Assembly: GCF_900187615.1 (NCBI RefSeq)
Contig: NZ_FYDO01000017.1
Span: 1-64,000, forward strand
Direction: 5' to 3'
DNA: 64,000 nt
Source: Pseudomonas sp. Irchel s3f7
GTDB lineage: Bacteria; Pseudomonadota; Gammaproteobacteria; Pseudomonadales; Pseudomonadaceae
In this document: positions 7,381-16,997 of the stretch, piece after piece
How positions within the stretch are numbered: position 1 is the stretch's first letter
Layout of the letters: the number at the start of each line of letters is the position of its first letter
Program-made: the position numbers and the translations under genes
Notes under the pieces: generated by a model
Databases searched by the model: none
What the model was told of the DNA's origin: nothing
What the model saw: only the letters and a program-made list of their open reading frames with translations

Positions 7381-8547
7381 ATGCCCCTCTCGCTACTCAT
7401 CCTCGCCTTGAGCGCCTTTGCCATCGGCACCACCGAGTTCGTCATCATGGGCTTGCTGCCCAACGTGGCGGCCGACCTCGGTGTGTCGATCCCCGGCGCC
7501 GGCTGGCTGGTGACCGGTTACGCCCTGGGCGTGGCCATCGGCGCGCCGTTCATGGCGCTGGCCACCGCCAAGCTGCCGCGCAAGGCCGCCCTGGTGGCGT
7601 TGATGGGCATCTTCATTATCGGCAACCTGCTCTGCGCAGTGGCTGGCGACTACAACGTGCTGATGTTCGCCCGTGTGGTCACCGCCCTGTGCCATGGCGC
7701 CTTCTTTGGTATCGGTTCAGTGGTGGCAGCGGGCCTGGTGCCTGCGAACAAACGTGCTTCAGCCGTCGCATTGATGTTCACCGGCCTGACCCTGGCCAAC
7801 GTCCTCGGCGTACCGCTGGGCACCGCGCTCGGCCAGGAAGCCGGGTGGCGCTCGACCTTCTGGGCGGTGACCGTGATCGGCGTGATCGCACTGATCGGCC
7901 TGATCCGCTTCCTGCCGGCCAAGCGCGATGAAGAGAAGCTCGACATGCGCGCCGAACTGTCCGCGCTGAAAGGTGCCGGGATCTGGCTGTCGTTGAGCAT
8001 GACCGCGCTGTTCGCCGCCTCGGTGTTCACGCTGTTCACTTACGTCGCACCGCTGTTGGGTGAAGTCACCGGCGTCTCGCCCCGCGGCGTGACCTGGAGC
8101 CTGATGTTGATCGGCCTGGGCCTGACGGTCGGCAACATCATCGGCGGCAAGATGGCCGACAAAGGCCTGGCGGCAACGCTGATCGGTGTCTTCATCGCCA
8201 TGGCCGTGATTTCCACCGTCCTGACCTGGACCAGCGTCGCGCTGATCCCGACCGAAATCACCCTGTTCCTCTGGGCCACCGCGTGTTTCGCCGCCGTGCC
8301 GGCCTTGCAGGTGAACGTGGTGACCTTTGGCAAAGCCGCTCCGAACCTGGTGTCGACCCTGAACATTGGCGCTTTCAACGTCGGTAACGCCTTGGGTGCC
8401 TGGGTCGGCGGCAGTGTGATTGCCCACGGTTTCGGCCTGACCAGCGTGCCGCTTGCTGCAGCTGTATTGGCGGTTCTCGCCCTGCTGGTGACCCTGATTA
8501 CGTTTCGTCAGAGCGGCAATCCCGATCTGGCACCTGCTACCAACTGA
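7381..8547 (+). CDS. MFS transporter, DHA1 (AraJ-like) drug/solute exporter
   Basis: The 388-residue protein from the ATG at 7381 (AAGGA eight bases before) has twelve hydrophobic segments and the DHA1 signatures: LSAFAIGTTEFVIMGLLPNVA in the first helix region and PLGTALGQEAGWRSTFW in motif C/helix 5. Longer in-frame extensions run back through the ArsR gene and are not coding. This class exports drugs, arabinose or similar solutes across the inner membrane. The substrate is unknown. It sits between the ArsR gene and xenB and is probably co-regulated with them. Confidence 0.83.
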   Translation: MPLSLLILALSAFAIGTTEFVIMGLLPNVAADLGVSIPGAGWLVTGYALGVAIGAPFMALATAKLPRKAALVALMGIFIIGNLLCAVAGDYNVLMFARVVTALCHGAFFGIGSVVAAGLVPANKRASAVALMFTGLTLANVLGVPLGTALGQEAGWRSTFWAVTVIGVIALIGLIRFLPAKRDEEKLDMRAELSALKGAGIWLSLSMTALFAASVFTLFTYVAPLLGEVTGVSPRGVTWSLMLIGLGLTVGNIIGGKMADKGLAATLIGVFIAMAVISTVLTWTSVALIPTEITLFLWATACFAAVPALQVNVVTFGKAAPNLVSTLNIGAFNVGNALGAWVGGSVIAHGFGLTSVPLAAAVLAVLALLVTLITFRQSGNPDLAPATN

Positions 8548-8577
8548 TCATCCATTACCTCACGAGGGTTGCATTAA

Positions 8578-9627
8578 ATGACGACTATTTTCGATCCGAT
8601 CAAACTGGGCGACCTCGAGTTGGCCAACCGCATCATCATGGCCCCGCTGACCCGCTGCCGCGCAGACGAAGGTCGCGTGCCCAACGCGCTGATGGCCGAG
8701 TACTACGTGCAACGCGCTTCCGCTGGCCTGATTCTCAGCGAAGCCACGTCGGTCACGCCGATGGGCGTCGGCTACCCGGACACCCCGGGTATCTGGTCCA
8801 ACGACCAGGTGCGTGGCTGGTCCAACGTGACCAAAGCCATCCACGGCGCCGGTGGCAAAATTTTCCTGCAACTGTGGCACGTGGGCCGGGTTTCGCATCC
8901 GTCGTATCTGAATGGCGAAGCTCCGGTTGCACCAAGCGCCATCCAGCCAAAAGGCCACGTCAGCCTGGTGCGTCCGCTGGCGGACTACCCTACCCCACGC
9001 GCACTGGAAACCGCTGAAATCGCCGACATCGTCGACGCTTATCGTGTGGGTGCTGAAAATGCCAAGGCAGCGGGATTTGATGGCGTGGAGATCCACGGCG
9101 CCAACGGATACCTGCTTGACCAGTTCCTGCAAAGCAGCACCAACCAGCGCACCGACCATTACGGCGGTTCCCTGGAAAACCGTGCACGCCTGCTGCTGGA
9201 AGTGACCGACGCAGCGATCGAAATCTGGGGCGCCGGCCGCGTGGGCGTGCATTTGGCTCCACGTGCCGACTCCCATGACATGGGCGACGACAACCTGGCT
9301 GAAACGTTCACCTACGTCGCTCGTGAACTCGGCAAGCGTGGCATCGCCTTCATTTGCTCACGAGAAAAAGAAGGCGCCGACAGCCTCGGCCCACAATTGA
9401 AAGAAGCTTTCGGCGGCCCTTACATTGCCAACGAACGCTTCACCAAGGACAGCGCCAACGAATGGCTGGCCAGTGGCAAGGCCGATGCCGTCGCGTTCGG
9501 CGTGCCGTTCATTGCCAACCCGGATCTGCCGGCGCGCTTGAAGGCTGATGCGCCGCTCAACGAAGTGCGTCCTGAACTGTTCTATGCCAAGGGCCCGGTT
9601 GGTTATATCGACTACCCGACGCTGTAA
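8578..9627 (+). CDS. xenB: Xenobiotic (old yellow enzyme) reductase XenB
   Basis: The 349-residue TIM-barrel flavoprotein contains MAPLTRCRAD (FMN binding), FLQLWHVGRVSHP, the substrate/FMN segment EIHGANGYLLDQFLQ, and DHYGGSLENRARLLLE. Length and sequence match XenB of P. fluorescens, which uses NADPH to reduce nitrate esters, nitroaromatics and activated alkenes. It starts 30 bp after the exporter gene and is followed by a strong terminator. Coupling with an exporter and an ArsR regulator suggests a detoxification unit for reactive electrophiles (inference). Confidence 0.88.
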   Translation: MTTIFDPIKLGDLELANRIIMAPLTRCRADEGRVPNALMAEYYVQRASAGLILSEATSVTPMGVGYPDTPGIWSNDQVRGWSNVTKAIHGAGGKIFLQLWHVGRVSHPSYLNGEAPVAPSAIQPKGHVSLVRPLADYPTPRALETAEIADIVDAYRVGAENAKAAGFDGVEIHGANGYLLDQFLQSSTNQRTDHYGGSLENRARLLLEVTDAAIEIWGAGRVGVHLAPRADSHDMGDDNLAETFTYVARELGKRGIAFICSREKEGADSLGPQLKEAFGGPYIANERFTKDSANEWLASGKADAVAFGVPFIANPDLPARLKADAPLNEVRPELFYAKGPVGYIDYPTL

Positions 9628-9646
9628 TCAGTCATCCTGGAAATGC

Positions 9647-9679
9647 AAAAGCCCCGACTCGAAAGAGCCGGGGCTTTTT
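9647..9679 (+). terminator. Rho-independent terminator after xenB
   Basis: AAAAGCCCCG and CGGGGCTTTTT form a GC-rich stem with a T-run, 20 bp after the xenB stop. The A-run on the other side makes it plausible for the opposite strand as well. Confidence 0.85.
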
Positions 9680-9889
9680 GTTATCTGAAAACAATATTGT
9701 GGTTTTGACACCGCGAAAAGGACTTGCTCACAGTCTCGACACAAAACTCCTACAAATTACTGAGCTCGCAACCTGTCAACGGGCCGAGTGTAAGTATATA
9801 AAAGCAGCCCATTGTCGAAGGGCACGTGAAGAACCGTTCATTTACGGTCTCGACGGTTGACACACATGACGTCGATTTCGCATTTTGCT
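9680..9889. other. Gene-free stretch between xenB terminator and emhR 3' end
   Basis: About 210 bp, more AT-rich than the flanks. I see no convincing small gene, repeat or operator in it. Confidence 0.5.
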
Positions 9890-10522
9890 TCATTTACGCA
9901 GGCTGGGGCTCAAGCGCAGCATGTCCAGCCCCGTATCGGCCCAACGCTCGGCTTCGGTGTGCAGTTCAAAGCTGTCGGGGGCCAGCAACCACTGGTACAG
10001 GATGCCGTCGATGTAGGCATGCAGGCTGATGGCCGCACGGACAGTGTCGAGGTTTTCCGGCAGTTGCCCGCGGTTGACTGCATTACTCAGGGCCACGCCG
10101 ATGCGCACGTTGCAGTCGAGGCTGGCTGCCACACGCTGTTGACGCAGGTCGCACATTTCATCGGTGAATTCGCACTTATGAAACAGAATTTCGTTGATGC
10201 GCCGGGTTTTCGGGTCCAGCGCAACTTGATGAAACAAATGAACCAACAACTTGCGCATGCAACCCAGGGGATCGAGTTCATCTTCGCTCTCGCTGGCCTT
10301 GGCCATTTCTTCCAGCGGCTCATGCAGTGTGTCGAGCATGGCCTGCACCAGATCCGCCTTGTTGCTGAAATGCCAGTAAATGGCCCCGCGCGTCACGCCC
10401 GCGAGGGTCGCGATGTCCGCCAGCGTGGTGCGCGCCACGCCCCGCTCGAAAAAGGCCTTCTCCGCCGCCACGAGAATCTGGGCACGGGTTTCCTGAGCTT
10501 CTTCTTTGGTGCGACGGACCAT
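9890..10522 (-). CDS. emhR: TetR-family repressor of the RND efflux pump (EmhR/TtgR)
   Basis: The 210-residue protein opens MVRRTKEEAQETRAQILVAA and has the TetR helix-turn-helix TLADIATLAGVTRGAIYWHF at about residues 33-52, nearly the same as TtgR of P. putida. The ligand-binding half keeps TtgR features (DPLGCMRKLL, RRINEILFHKCEFTDEMC). TtgR-type repressors bind antibiotics, flavonoids and solvents and release the pump promoter. It is divergent from emhABC across 265 bp that contains a TtgR-type operator. Confidence 0.9.
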   Translation of the reverse strand: MVRRTKEEAQETRAQILVAAEKAFFERGVARTTLADIATLAGVTRGAIYWHFSNKADLVQAMLDTLHEPLEEMAKASESEDELDPLGCMRKLLVHLFHQVALDPKTRRINEILFHKCEFTDEMCDLRQQRVAASLDCNVRIGVALSNAVNRGQLPENLDTVRAAISLHAYIDGILYQWLLAPDSFELHTEAERWADTGLDMLRLSPSLRK

Positions 10523-10666
10523 GGCAGTACAACCTCAATCAGGGTGCTTCAGCGATGTCTGAATATCAGCTGAATAAAAGTGGGGCGAACGTTCTTGGGT
10601 ATCGTCCCCGGCCTACAATTCGAACCTGCGAACGGCTTCTGTAACGGTATGAGTACACAGTCTAGG

Positions 10667-10696
10667 TATTTACAAACAGCCATGTACGTAAGTATA
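10667..10696. promoter_or_regulatory. TtgR/EmhR operator
   Basis: TATTTACAAACAGCCATG followed by TACGTAAGTATA is a close copy of the published P. putida TtgR operator (TATTTACAAACAACCATG...GTAAGTATA): an imperfect palindrome with TATTTAC/GTAAGTA ends. It sits in the emhR-emhA divergent promoter region, so it should repress both directions. The match to the known site is from memory. Confidence 0.8.
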
Positions 10697-10787
10697 TTCC
10701 TTAGCAAGCTACTTATCCACTCGGCACACATTTTTAAACCTTCCACCTTTCTTGTGCGCACCTTGCGCGCCTGACCCGAGGATTTTC

Positions 10788-11945
10788 ATGCAATTCAAGC
10801 CAGCTGTTACCGCTCTGGTCGCCGCCGTCGCCCTGGCATCGCTACTCAGCGGATGCAAAAAGGAAGAGGCAGCACCAGCCGCACCGCCCCCTCAGGTCGG
10901 CGTCGTAACCCTGCAACCGCAACTTTTCACCCTGACGTCTGATCTTCCGGGACGCACCAGTGCATTCCGCATGGCCGAGGTTCGCCCTCAGGTCAACGGC
11001 ATCATTCTGAAGCGCCTGTTCAAGGAAGGCAGCGACGTCAAGGCCGGCCAGCAGCTGTATCAGATCGATCCGTCGGTCTATGACGCAACACTGAAAAGCG
11101 CTGAAGCCAACCTGCGTTCGACCAAGTCGGTCTCCGACCGCTACAAGCAATTGGTCGATGAGCAAGCCGTCAGCCGTCAGGAATACGACACCGCCGTGGC
11201 CAACCGCCTGCAATCGGAAGCCGCCCTGCAAACCGCCCAGATCAACGTGCGCTACACCAAGGTCTACGCACCGCTGACCGGCCGCATCGGTCGTTCTTCG
11301 GTGACTGAAGGCGCGCTGGTCAGCAATGCCCAGGTCGATGCGATGGCAGTCATTCAGCAGCTCGACCCGATCTACGTCGACGTGACGCAGTCCTCGGTCG
11401 AGATGCTGCAACTGCGTCGCGAACTGGAAAGCGGTCGCCTGCAGAAGGCCGGTGCCAACGCGGCAACGGTCAAGCTGACCCTTGAAGACGGCAGCCAGTA
11501 CAAGCTGGACGGCAAGCTGGAGTTCTCCGAAGTCTCGGTTGACCAGACCACCGGTTCCGTCACCCTGCGCGCCGTGTTCCCGAACCCTGAGCACACCCTG
11601 CTGCCAGGCATGTTCGTACACGCCAAATTGCAGGCCGGTGTAAACAGCGCCGCAATCCTGGCCCCGCAGCAAGGCGTGACACGCGACCTCAAGGGCACGC
11701 CGACCGCTTTGGTCGTGGGTCCGGATAACAAGGTTGAACTGCGTCAGCTCAAGGCCAACCGCACCGTCGGCAACCAATGGCTGATCGAAGATGGCCTGAA
11801 GGCTGGCGATCGCCTGATCACCGAAGGTCTGCAATTCGTCAAACCGGGCATCGAAGTCAACGCTCGGGAAGCGACCAACGTAGCCGCAAAGAACCCGGTC
11901 CCCGCACAGGCAGCTGACAAGGCTTCCAGCGGCAAAGGGGAGTAA
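10788..11945 (+). CDS. emhA: RND efflux periplasmic adaptor (membrane fusion protein)
   Basis: The 385-residue lipoprotein has a lipobox LLSGC with acylated Cys23. Further blocks are typical of the MexA/AcrA/TtgA family: LPGRTSAFRMAEVRPQVNGI (lipoyl half), a coiled-coil hairpin around residues 95-160, YTKVYAPLTGRIGRS (second lipoyl half), and a beta-barrel domain (LLPGMFVHAKL). It joins EmhB to EmhC in the periplasm. The ATG at 10788 begins the signal peptide. Three bases separate its stop from the next ATG. Confidence 0.92.
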   Translation: MQFKPAVTALVAAVALASLLSGCKKEEAAPAAPPPQVGVVTLQPQLFTLTSDLPGRTSAFRMAEVRPQVNGIILKRLFKEGSDVKAGQQLYQIDPSVYDATLKSAEANLRSTKSVSDRYKQLVDEQAVSRQEYDTAVANRLQSEAALQTAQINVRYTKVYAPLTGRIGRSSVTEGALVSNAQVDAMAVIQQLDPIYVDVTQSSVEMLQLRRELESGRLQKAGANAATVKLTLEDGSQYKLDGKLEFSEVSVDQTTGSVTLRAVFPNPEHTLLPGMFVHAKLQAGVNSAAILAPQQGVTRDLKGTPTALVVGPDNKVELRQLKANRTVGNQWLIEDGLKAGDRLITEGLQFVKPGIEVNAREATNVAAKNPVPAQAADKASSGKGE

Positions 11946-11948
11946 ACC

Positions 11949-14900
11949 ATGTCGAAATTTTTTATCGACCGTCCGATTTTCGCCTGGGTAATTGCCCTGG
12001 TGATCATGCTGGTCGGGGCACTATCGATCCTCAGACTGCCGATCAACCAATACCCGAGCATTGCGCCTCCGGCCATTGCGATCTCCGTGTCCTACCCGGG
12101 TGCTTCGGCACAAACGGTTCAGGACACCGTGGTCCAGGTGATCGAGCAACAGCTCAACGGTATCGACAACCTGCGTTATGTCTCGTCGGAAAGTAACTCC
12201 GACGGCACCATGACCATTACCGCGACCTTCGAGCAAGGCACCAACTCCGACACCGCACAGGTTCAGGTGCAGAACAAACTGAACCTGGCCACCCCGCTGC
12301 TGCCGCAAGAAGTGCAGCAACAGGGTATCCGCGTGACCAAGGCAGTGAAGAACTTCCTGCTGGTGATCGGCGTGGTGTCGCGTGACGGCAGCATGACCAA
12401 GGACGACCTGTCCAACTACATCGTGTCCAACATGCAGGACCCGATCTCGCGGACCGCTGGTGTGGGTGACTTCCAGGTGTTCGGTTCCCAGTACGCCATG
12501 CGTATCTGGCTCGACCCGGCCAAGTTGAACAACTTCAACCTGACCCCGATCGACGTCAAGAACGCCATCGCCGCACAGAACGTGCAGGTGTCCTCCGGCC
12601 AGCTCGGCGGTTTGCCTGCTCTGCCCGGCACACAGCTGAACGCGACAATCATCGGCAAGACCCGTCTGCAGACCGCCGAGCAATTCGACAAGATCCTGCT
12701 CAAGGTCAACAAGGACGGTTCGCAAGTTCGTTTGAAAGATGTCGCCGAAGTCGGCCTGGGTGGTGAAAACTACAGCATCAACGCCCAGTTCAACGGCGCT
12801 CCGGCATCCGGTCTGGCGGTGAAACTGGCCACCGGCGCCAACGCCCTCGACACCGCAAAAGCCCTGCGCACGACCATCGACAGCCTCAAGCCGTTCTTCC
12901 CTGAAGGGATGGAAGTGGTGTTCCCGTACGACACCACTCCGGTGGTGACTGAGTCGATCAAAGGCGTGGTTAATACCTTGGTCGAAGCGGTTGCGCTGGT
13001 GTTCCTGGTGATGTTCCTGTTCCTGCAGAACTTCCGCGCCACCATCATCACCACGATGACCGTGCCGGTGGTATTGCTCGGTACGTTCGGCATCCTCGCG
13101 GCCGCCGGTTTCAGCATCAACACCCTGACCATGTTCGGTATGGTCCTGGCCATTGGCTTGCTGGTGGACGACGCCATCGTCGTGGTGGAAAACGTCGAAC
13201 GGGTAATGAGCGAAGAAGGCCTGTCACCCAAGGAGGCCACCAAGAAATCCATGGGGCAGATCCAGGGTGCCCTGGTCGGTATCGCCCTGGTGCTGTCGGC
13301 GGTTCTGCTGCCAATGGCGTTCTTCAGCGGCTCTACCGGTGTGATCTACAAGCAGTTCTCGATCACCATCGTCTCGGCCATGGCCCTGTCGGTACTGGTT
13401 GCACTGATCTTCACCCCGGCGCTCTGCGCCACCATGCTCAAGCCGATTGCGAAAGGCGATCACGGCACCCCGAAACGCGGCTTCTTCGGCTGGTTCAACC
13501 GCAACTTCGATCGCGGTGTCAGAAGCTACGAGCGCGGCGTGGGCAGCATGCTCAAGCACAAAGCACCGTACCTGCTGGCGTACCTGTTGATTGTCGTCGG
13601 CATGATCTGGCTGTTCACCCGCATTCCAACCGCGTTCCTGCCGGAAGAAGACCAGGGCGTACTGTTTGCCCAGGTGCAAACACCTGCCGGTTCGACGGCG
13701 CAGCGTACCCAAGTGGTCGTGGACGAAATGCGCGAATTCCTGCTGCGTCCGGGCAAGGACGGCGGTGAAGGCGATGCAGTGAACTCGGTGTTCACCGTGA
13801 CCGGCTTCAACTTCGCCGGCCGTGGCCAGAGCTCGGGCATGGCATTCATCATGCTTCGCCCGTGGGACGAACGTAACGCTGACAACAACGTGTTCAAGGT
13901 TGCGGCCCGTGCCCAGCAGCACTTCTTCACGTTCCGTGACGCCATGGTGTTCGCCTTCGCGCCACCCGCGGTACTCGAGTTGGGTAACGCCACCGGTTTC
14001 GACGTGTTCCTTCAGGACCGCGCCGGTATCGGTCACGACAAGTTGATGGAAGCGCGCAACCAGTTCCTCGGCATGGCGGCACAAAGCAAGATCCTGTCCC
14101 AGGTCCGTCCGAACGGCCTGAACGACGAACCGCAATTCCAGCTGGAAATCGATGACGAGAAGGCCAGCGCCCTGGGCGTGACCATCGCCGACATCAACAA
14201 CACCTTGTCGATTGCCCTGGGTAGTAGCTACGTCAACGACTTCATCGACCGCGGTCGTGTGAAGAAGGTTTACGTGCAAGGTCAGCCCGGCGCTCGCATG
14301 AGCCCTGAAGATCTGCAGAAGTGGTACGTGCGCAACAGCGCCGGAACCATGGTGCCGTTCACGGCGTTCGCCAAGGGTGAGTGGATCTACGGTTCGCCGA
14401 AACTGGCCCGTTACAACGGTGTGGAAGCGATGGAAATCCTCGGTTCCCCGGCGCCGGGTTATTCCACCGGTGAAGCCATGGCCGAAGTCGAAGCCATCGC
14501 CAAGAAACTGCCGGCCGGTGTCGGTATTTCCTGGACCGGTCTGTCATACGAAGAACGTCTGTCCGGTTCGCAAGCGCCAGCGTTGTATGCCCTGTCGCTG
14601 CTGATGGTGTTCCTGTGCCTGGCGGCATTGTATGAAAGCTGGTCGATTCCGATCGCGGTGATGTTGGTGGTACCGCTAGGGATCATCGGTGCGCTCATGG
14701 CTACCAGCCTGCGCGGCTTGTCCAACGACGTGTACTTCCAGGTGGGCTTGTTGACGACCATCGGGCTGGCGGCGAAAAACGCCATTCTGATTGTCGAATT
14801 TGCCAAGGAGCTGCACGAACAGGGCCGCAGTTTGCATGATGCGGCGATCGAAGCCTGCCGGATGCGTCTGCGGCCGATCATCATGACCTCGCTGGCGTTC

Positions 14901-15110
14901 GTCCTCGGTGTGGTTCCGCTGGCGATCTCCTCGGGCGCAGGTTCGGGTAGCCAGCACGCAATCGGTACCGGTGTGATTGGCGGTATGATCACGGCAACCG
15001 TGCTGGCGATTTACTGGGTCCCACTGTTCTTCGTCACTGTGTCTGCCATGGGTCAGCGTAAAAACGTCGACCAGCAAGACGCTACTGAAACTCCTAAAGA
15101 GGCTGGCTAA
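11949..15110 (+). CDS. emhB: RND multidrug efflux transporter (inner-membrane pump)
   Basis: The 1053-residue protein is full length for the HAE1 family (MexB/AcrB/TtgB). It starts MSKFFIDRPIFAWVIALVIM. Helix 4 carries GLLVDDAIVVVENVERVM with the paired Asp residues of the proton relay, and the second half repeats the fold (GLAAKNAILIVEFAKEL). It takes up drugs from the periplasm and outer leaflet and expels them by proton exchange. The TAA shares one base with the emhC ATG. Confidence 0.93.
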   Translation: MSKFFIDRPIFAWVIALVIMLVGALSILRLPINQYPSIAPPAIAISVSYPGASAQTVQDTVVQVIEQQLNGIDNLRYVSSESNSDGTMTITATFEQGTNSDTAQVQVQNKLNLATPLLPQEVQQQGIRVTKAVKNFLLVIGVVSRDGSMTKDDLSNYIVSNMQDPISRTAGVGDFQVFGSQYAMRIWLDPAKLNNFNLTPIDVKNAIAAQNVQVSSGQLGGLPALPGTQLNATIIGKTRLQTAEQFDKILLKVNKDGSQVRLKDVAEVGLGGENYSINAQFNGAPASGLAVKLATGANALDTAKALRTTIDSLKPFFPEGMEVVFPYDTTPVVTESIKGVVNTLVEAVALVFLVMFLFLQNFRATIITTMTVPVVLLGTFGILAAAGFSINTLTMFGMVLAIGLLVDDAIVVVENVERVMSEEGLSPKEATKKSMGQIQGALVGIALVLSAVLLPMAFFSGSTGVIYKQFSITIVSAMALSVLVALIFTPALCATMLKPIAKGDHGTPKRGFFGWFNRNFDRGVRSYERGVGSMLKHKAPYLLAYLLIVVGMIWLFTRIPTAFLPEEDQGVLFAQVQTPAGSTAQRTQVVVDEMREFLLRPGKDGGEGDAVNSVFTVTGFNFAGRGQSSGMAFIMLRPWDERNADNNVFKVAARAQQHFFTFRDAMVFAFAPPAVLELGNATGFDVFLQDRAGIGHDKLMEARNQFLGMAAQSKILSQVRPNGLNDEPQFQLEIDDEKASALGVTIADINNTLSIALGSSYVNDFIDRGRVKKVYVQGQPGARMSPEDLQKWYVRNSAGTMVPFTAFAKGEWIYGSPKLARYNGVEAMEILGSPAPGYSTGEAMAEVEAIAKKLPAGVGISWTGLSYEERLSGSQAPALYALSLLMVFLCLAALYESWSIPIAVMLVVPLGIIGALMATSLRGLSNDVYFQVGLLTTIGLAAKNAILIVEFAKELHEQGRSLHDAAIEACRMRLRPIIMTSLAFVLGVVPLAISSGAGSGSQHAIGTGVIGGMITATVLAIYWVPLFFVTVSAMGQRKNVDQQDATETPKEAG

Positions 15111-16570
15111 TGAGCAAGTCGCTACTTTCCCTGGCAGTTGCCGCCTTCGTGCTCAGTGGCTGCTCGTTGATACCTGATTATCAGCAGCCGGACGCTCCGG
15201 TGGCGGGCCAATACCCTGAAGGGCCGGCGTATTCGTCGGCCCAGGCACCGGCTCAGGCCGCTGCCGAACAGGGCTGGAAGCAGTTTTTCCATGACCCGGC
15301 GTTGCAACAGTTGATTCAGGTTGCCCTGGAAAACAACCGTGACCTGCGTGTCGCGGCCCTGAACATCGACGCCTTTGCAGCTCAATACCGCATCTCGCGC
15401 GCCGACCTGTTCCCGGCGATTTCGGCCAACGGCACCGGCAATCGTCAGCGGTTACCGGCCGACGCGTCGCAGACCGGTGAGTCCAGCATCACCAGTTCCT
15501 ACTCGGCAACCGTGGGTGTCAGTGCCTACGAACTCGACCTGTTTGGTCGCGTTCGCAGCCTGAACGAAGAAGCACTGCAAAAGTACTTCGCCACTGAAGA
15601 AGGCCGCCGCAGCACGCAAATCAGCCTGGTGGCCAGCGTGGCCAATGCCTACCTGACCTGGCAGGCCGACAAGGAACTGCTGAAGCTGACCCAGGACACT
15701 CTTGCCGCGTTTGAGGAGAGCTACAAGCTCACCGCCCGCAGCAACGAAGTCGGTGTCGCCTCGGCCCTGGACCTGGCGCAGTCGCGCACCTCGGTGGAAA
15801 ACGCCCGCGCACAACTGGCCAAGTACACCCGTCAGGTCGCGCAGGACGAGAACAGCCTGGTGCTGCTGCTCGGTACCGGCGTCCCGGCGAACCTGCAAGC
15901 GGCCAAACCGCTGAACGACGACCTGCTGAGCGAAGTACCGCCGGGCTTGCCATCGGATCTGCTGCAACGTCGCCCGGACATCCTCCAGGCCGAGCACAAC
16001 CTGAAGGCCGCCAACGCCAACATCGGCGCGGCACGGGCTGCGTTCTTCCCGAGCATCAGCCTGACGGCCAATGCGGGCACCTTGAGCCCGGACCTGTCCG
16101 GTCTGTTCAACGGTGGTTCGGGTACCTGGCTGTTCCAGCCGCAGATCAACCTGCCGATCTTCAACGCCGGCAGCCTGCGTGCCAGCCTGGATTACTCGAA
16201 AATCCAGAAAGACATCGGCGTGGCGACCTACGAGAAGTCCATTCAAACGGCCTTCCAGGAAGTCGCCGACGGCCTGGCCGCCCGCCAGACCTACGTCCAG
16301 CAGTTGCAGGCGCAGAAAGATTTCGTCAGCGCCAACCAGGACTACTACCGTCTGGCCGAGCGTCGTTACCGCATCGGTGTCGACAGCAACCTGACCTTCC
16401 TCGATGCCCAGCGTCAGCTGTTCAGTGCGCAACAAGTGCTGATCACCGACCGTCTGGCGCAACTGGTCAGCCAGGTCAACCTGTACAAGGCACTGGGTGG
16501 TGGCTGGAACGAGCAAACGGCGAAGAACGAGCCGTTGAAAAAAGAAGCACCGGAGTTGAAGTTGTTCTGA
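15110..16570 (+). CDS. emhC: RND efflux outer-membrane channel (OprM/TtgC type)
   Basis: The 486-residue lipoprotein (lipobox LSGC, Cys18) has two repeats of the outer-membrane efflux protein domain, with YELDLFGRVRSLNEEAL in the first and NLPIFNAGSLRASLDY in the second. It forms the trimeric TolC-like tunnel for EmhAB. It starts inside the emhB stop codon and is followed by a terminator, closing the three-gene operon. Confidence 0.92.
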   Translation: MSKSLLSLAVAAFVLSGCSLIPDYQQPDAPVAGQYPEGPAYSSAQAPAQAAAEQGWKQFFHDPALQQLIQVALENNRDLRVAALNIDAFAAQYRISRADLFPAISANGTGNRQRLPADASQTGESSITSSYSATVGVSAYELDLFGRVRSLNEEALQKYFATEEGRRSTQISLVASVANAYLTWQADKELLKLTQDTLAAFEESYKLTARSNEVGVASALDLAQSRTSVENARAQLAKYTRQVAQDENSLVLLLGTGVPANLQAAKPLNDDLLSEVPPGLPSDLLQRRPDILQAEHNLKAANANIGAARAAFFPSISLTANAGTLSPDLSGLFNGGSGTWLFQPQINLPIFNAGSLRASLDYSKIQKDIGVATYEKSIQTAFQEVADGLAARQTYVQQLQAQKDFVSANQDYYRLAERRYRIGVDSNLTFLDAQRQLFSAQQVLITDRLAQLVSQVNLYKALGGGWNEQTAKNEPLKKEAPELKLF

Positions 16571-16588
16571 TAGCGCTGTGAAAACACG

Positions 16589-16614
16589 AAGCCCACCGAT
16601 TGGTGGGCTTTTTG
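16589..16614 (+). terminator. Terminator of the emhABC operon
   Basis: AAGCCCACC-GATT-GGTGGGCTT followed by TTTG, 19 bp after the emhC stop. Confidence 0.85.
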
Positions 16615-16651
16615 TTGGCCGTCTGAAAATCTGTGTTGTTCGTTATGACCC

Positions 16652-16739
16652 CATCGCCAGCAGGCTAGCTCCCACAGGTGACCGAGTTCCTCCCGAAGAA
16701 ATGCGGTCGAATGTGGGAGCGAGCCTGCTCGCGATAGGG
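16652..16739. repeat. REPIN
   Basis: ATCGCCAGCAGGCTAGCTCC on the left faces GGGAGCGAGCCTGCTCGCGAT on the right across about 40 bp. The arms are imperfect copies (CTAGC versus CGAGC core), so the pair has begun to diverge. Confidence 0.8.
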
Positions 16740-16775
16740 CCGGCCAATACACCACAAAACTCCGCTCAATGTTTC

Positions 16776-16814
16776 GTTCGATAATCGCCCAAAACCAATT
16801 TTAGATTATTGAAC
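16776..16814. promoter_or_regulatory. PcaR-type box pair upstream of the porin gene
   Basis: GTTCGATAATCGCCC (16776-16790) differs by one base from the PcaR consensus GTTCGATAATCGCAC known from P. putida pcaIJ, and is the exact reverse complement of the box in front of pcaR in this window. A weaker inverted copy, TTTAGATTATTGAAC, lies at 16800-16814. They stand about 190-220 bp before the porin ATG. Confidence 0.7.
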
Positions 16815-16997
16815 CATTCAGTACATTTCCCACACCATCCGAACCACAAAACCAAAAACAACAGGTTCGACACCATGCCCCCGCGCCCCGCCCTCTCCGG
16901 CTGATCCGCTTCGCTTGTCCTGACCGAATGTTCGTCTGCAACCCCAAGTTGCGGCATCACCCCGTTTCATCCCCAAGAATTAGAGAGACCCACGCCC

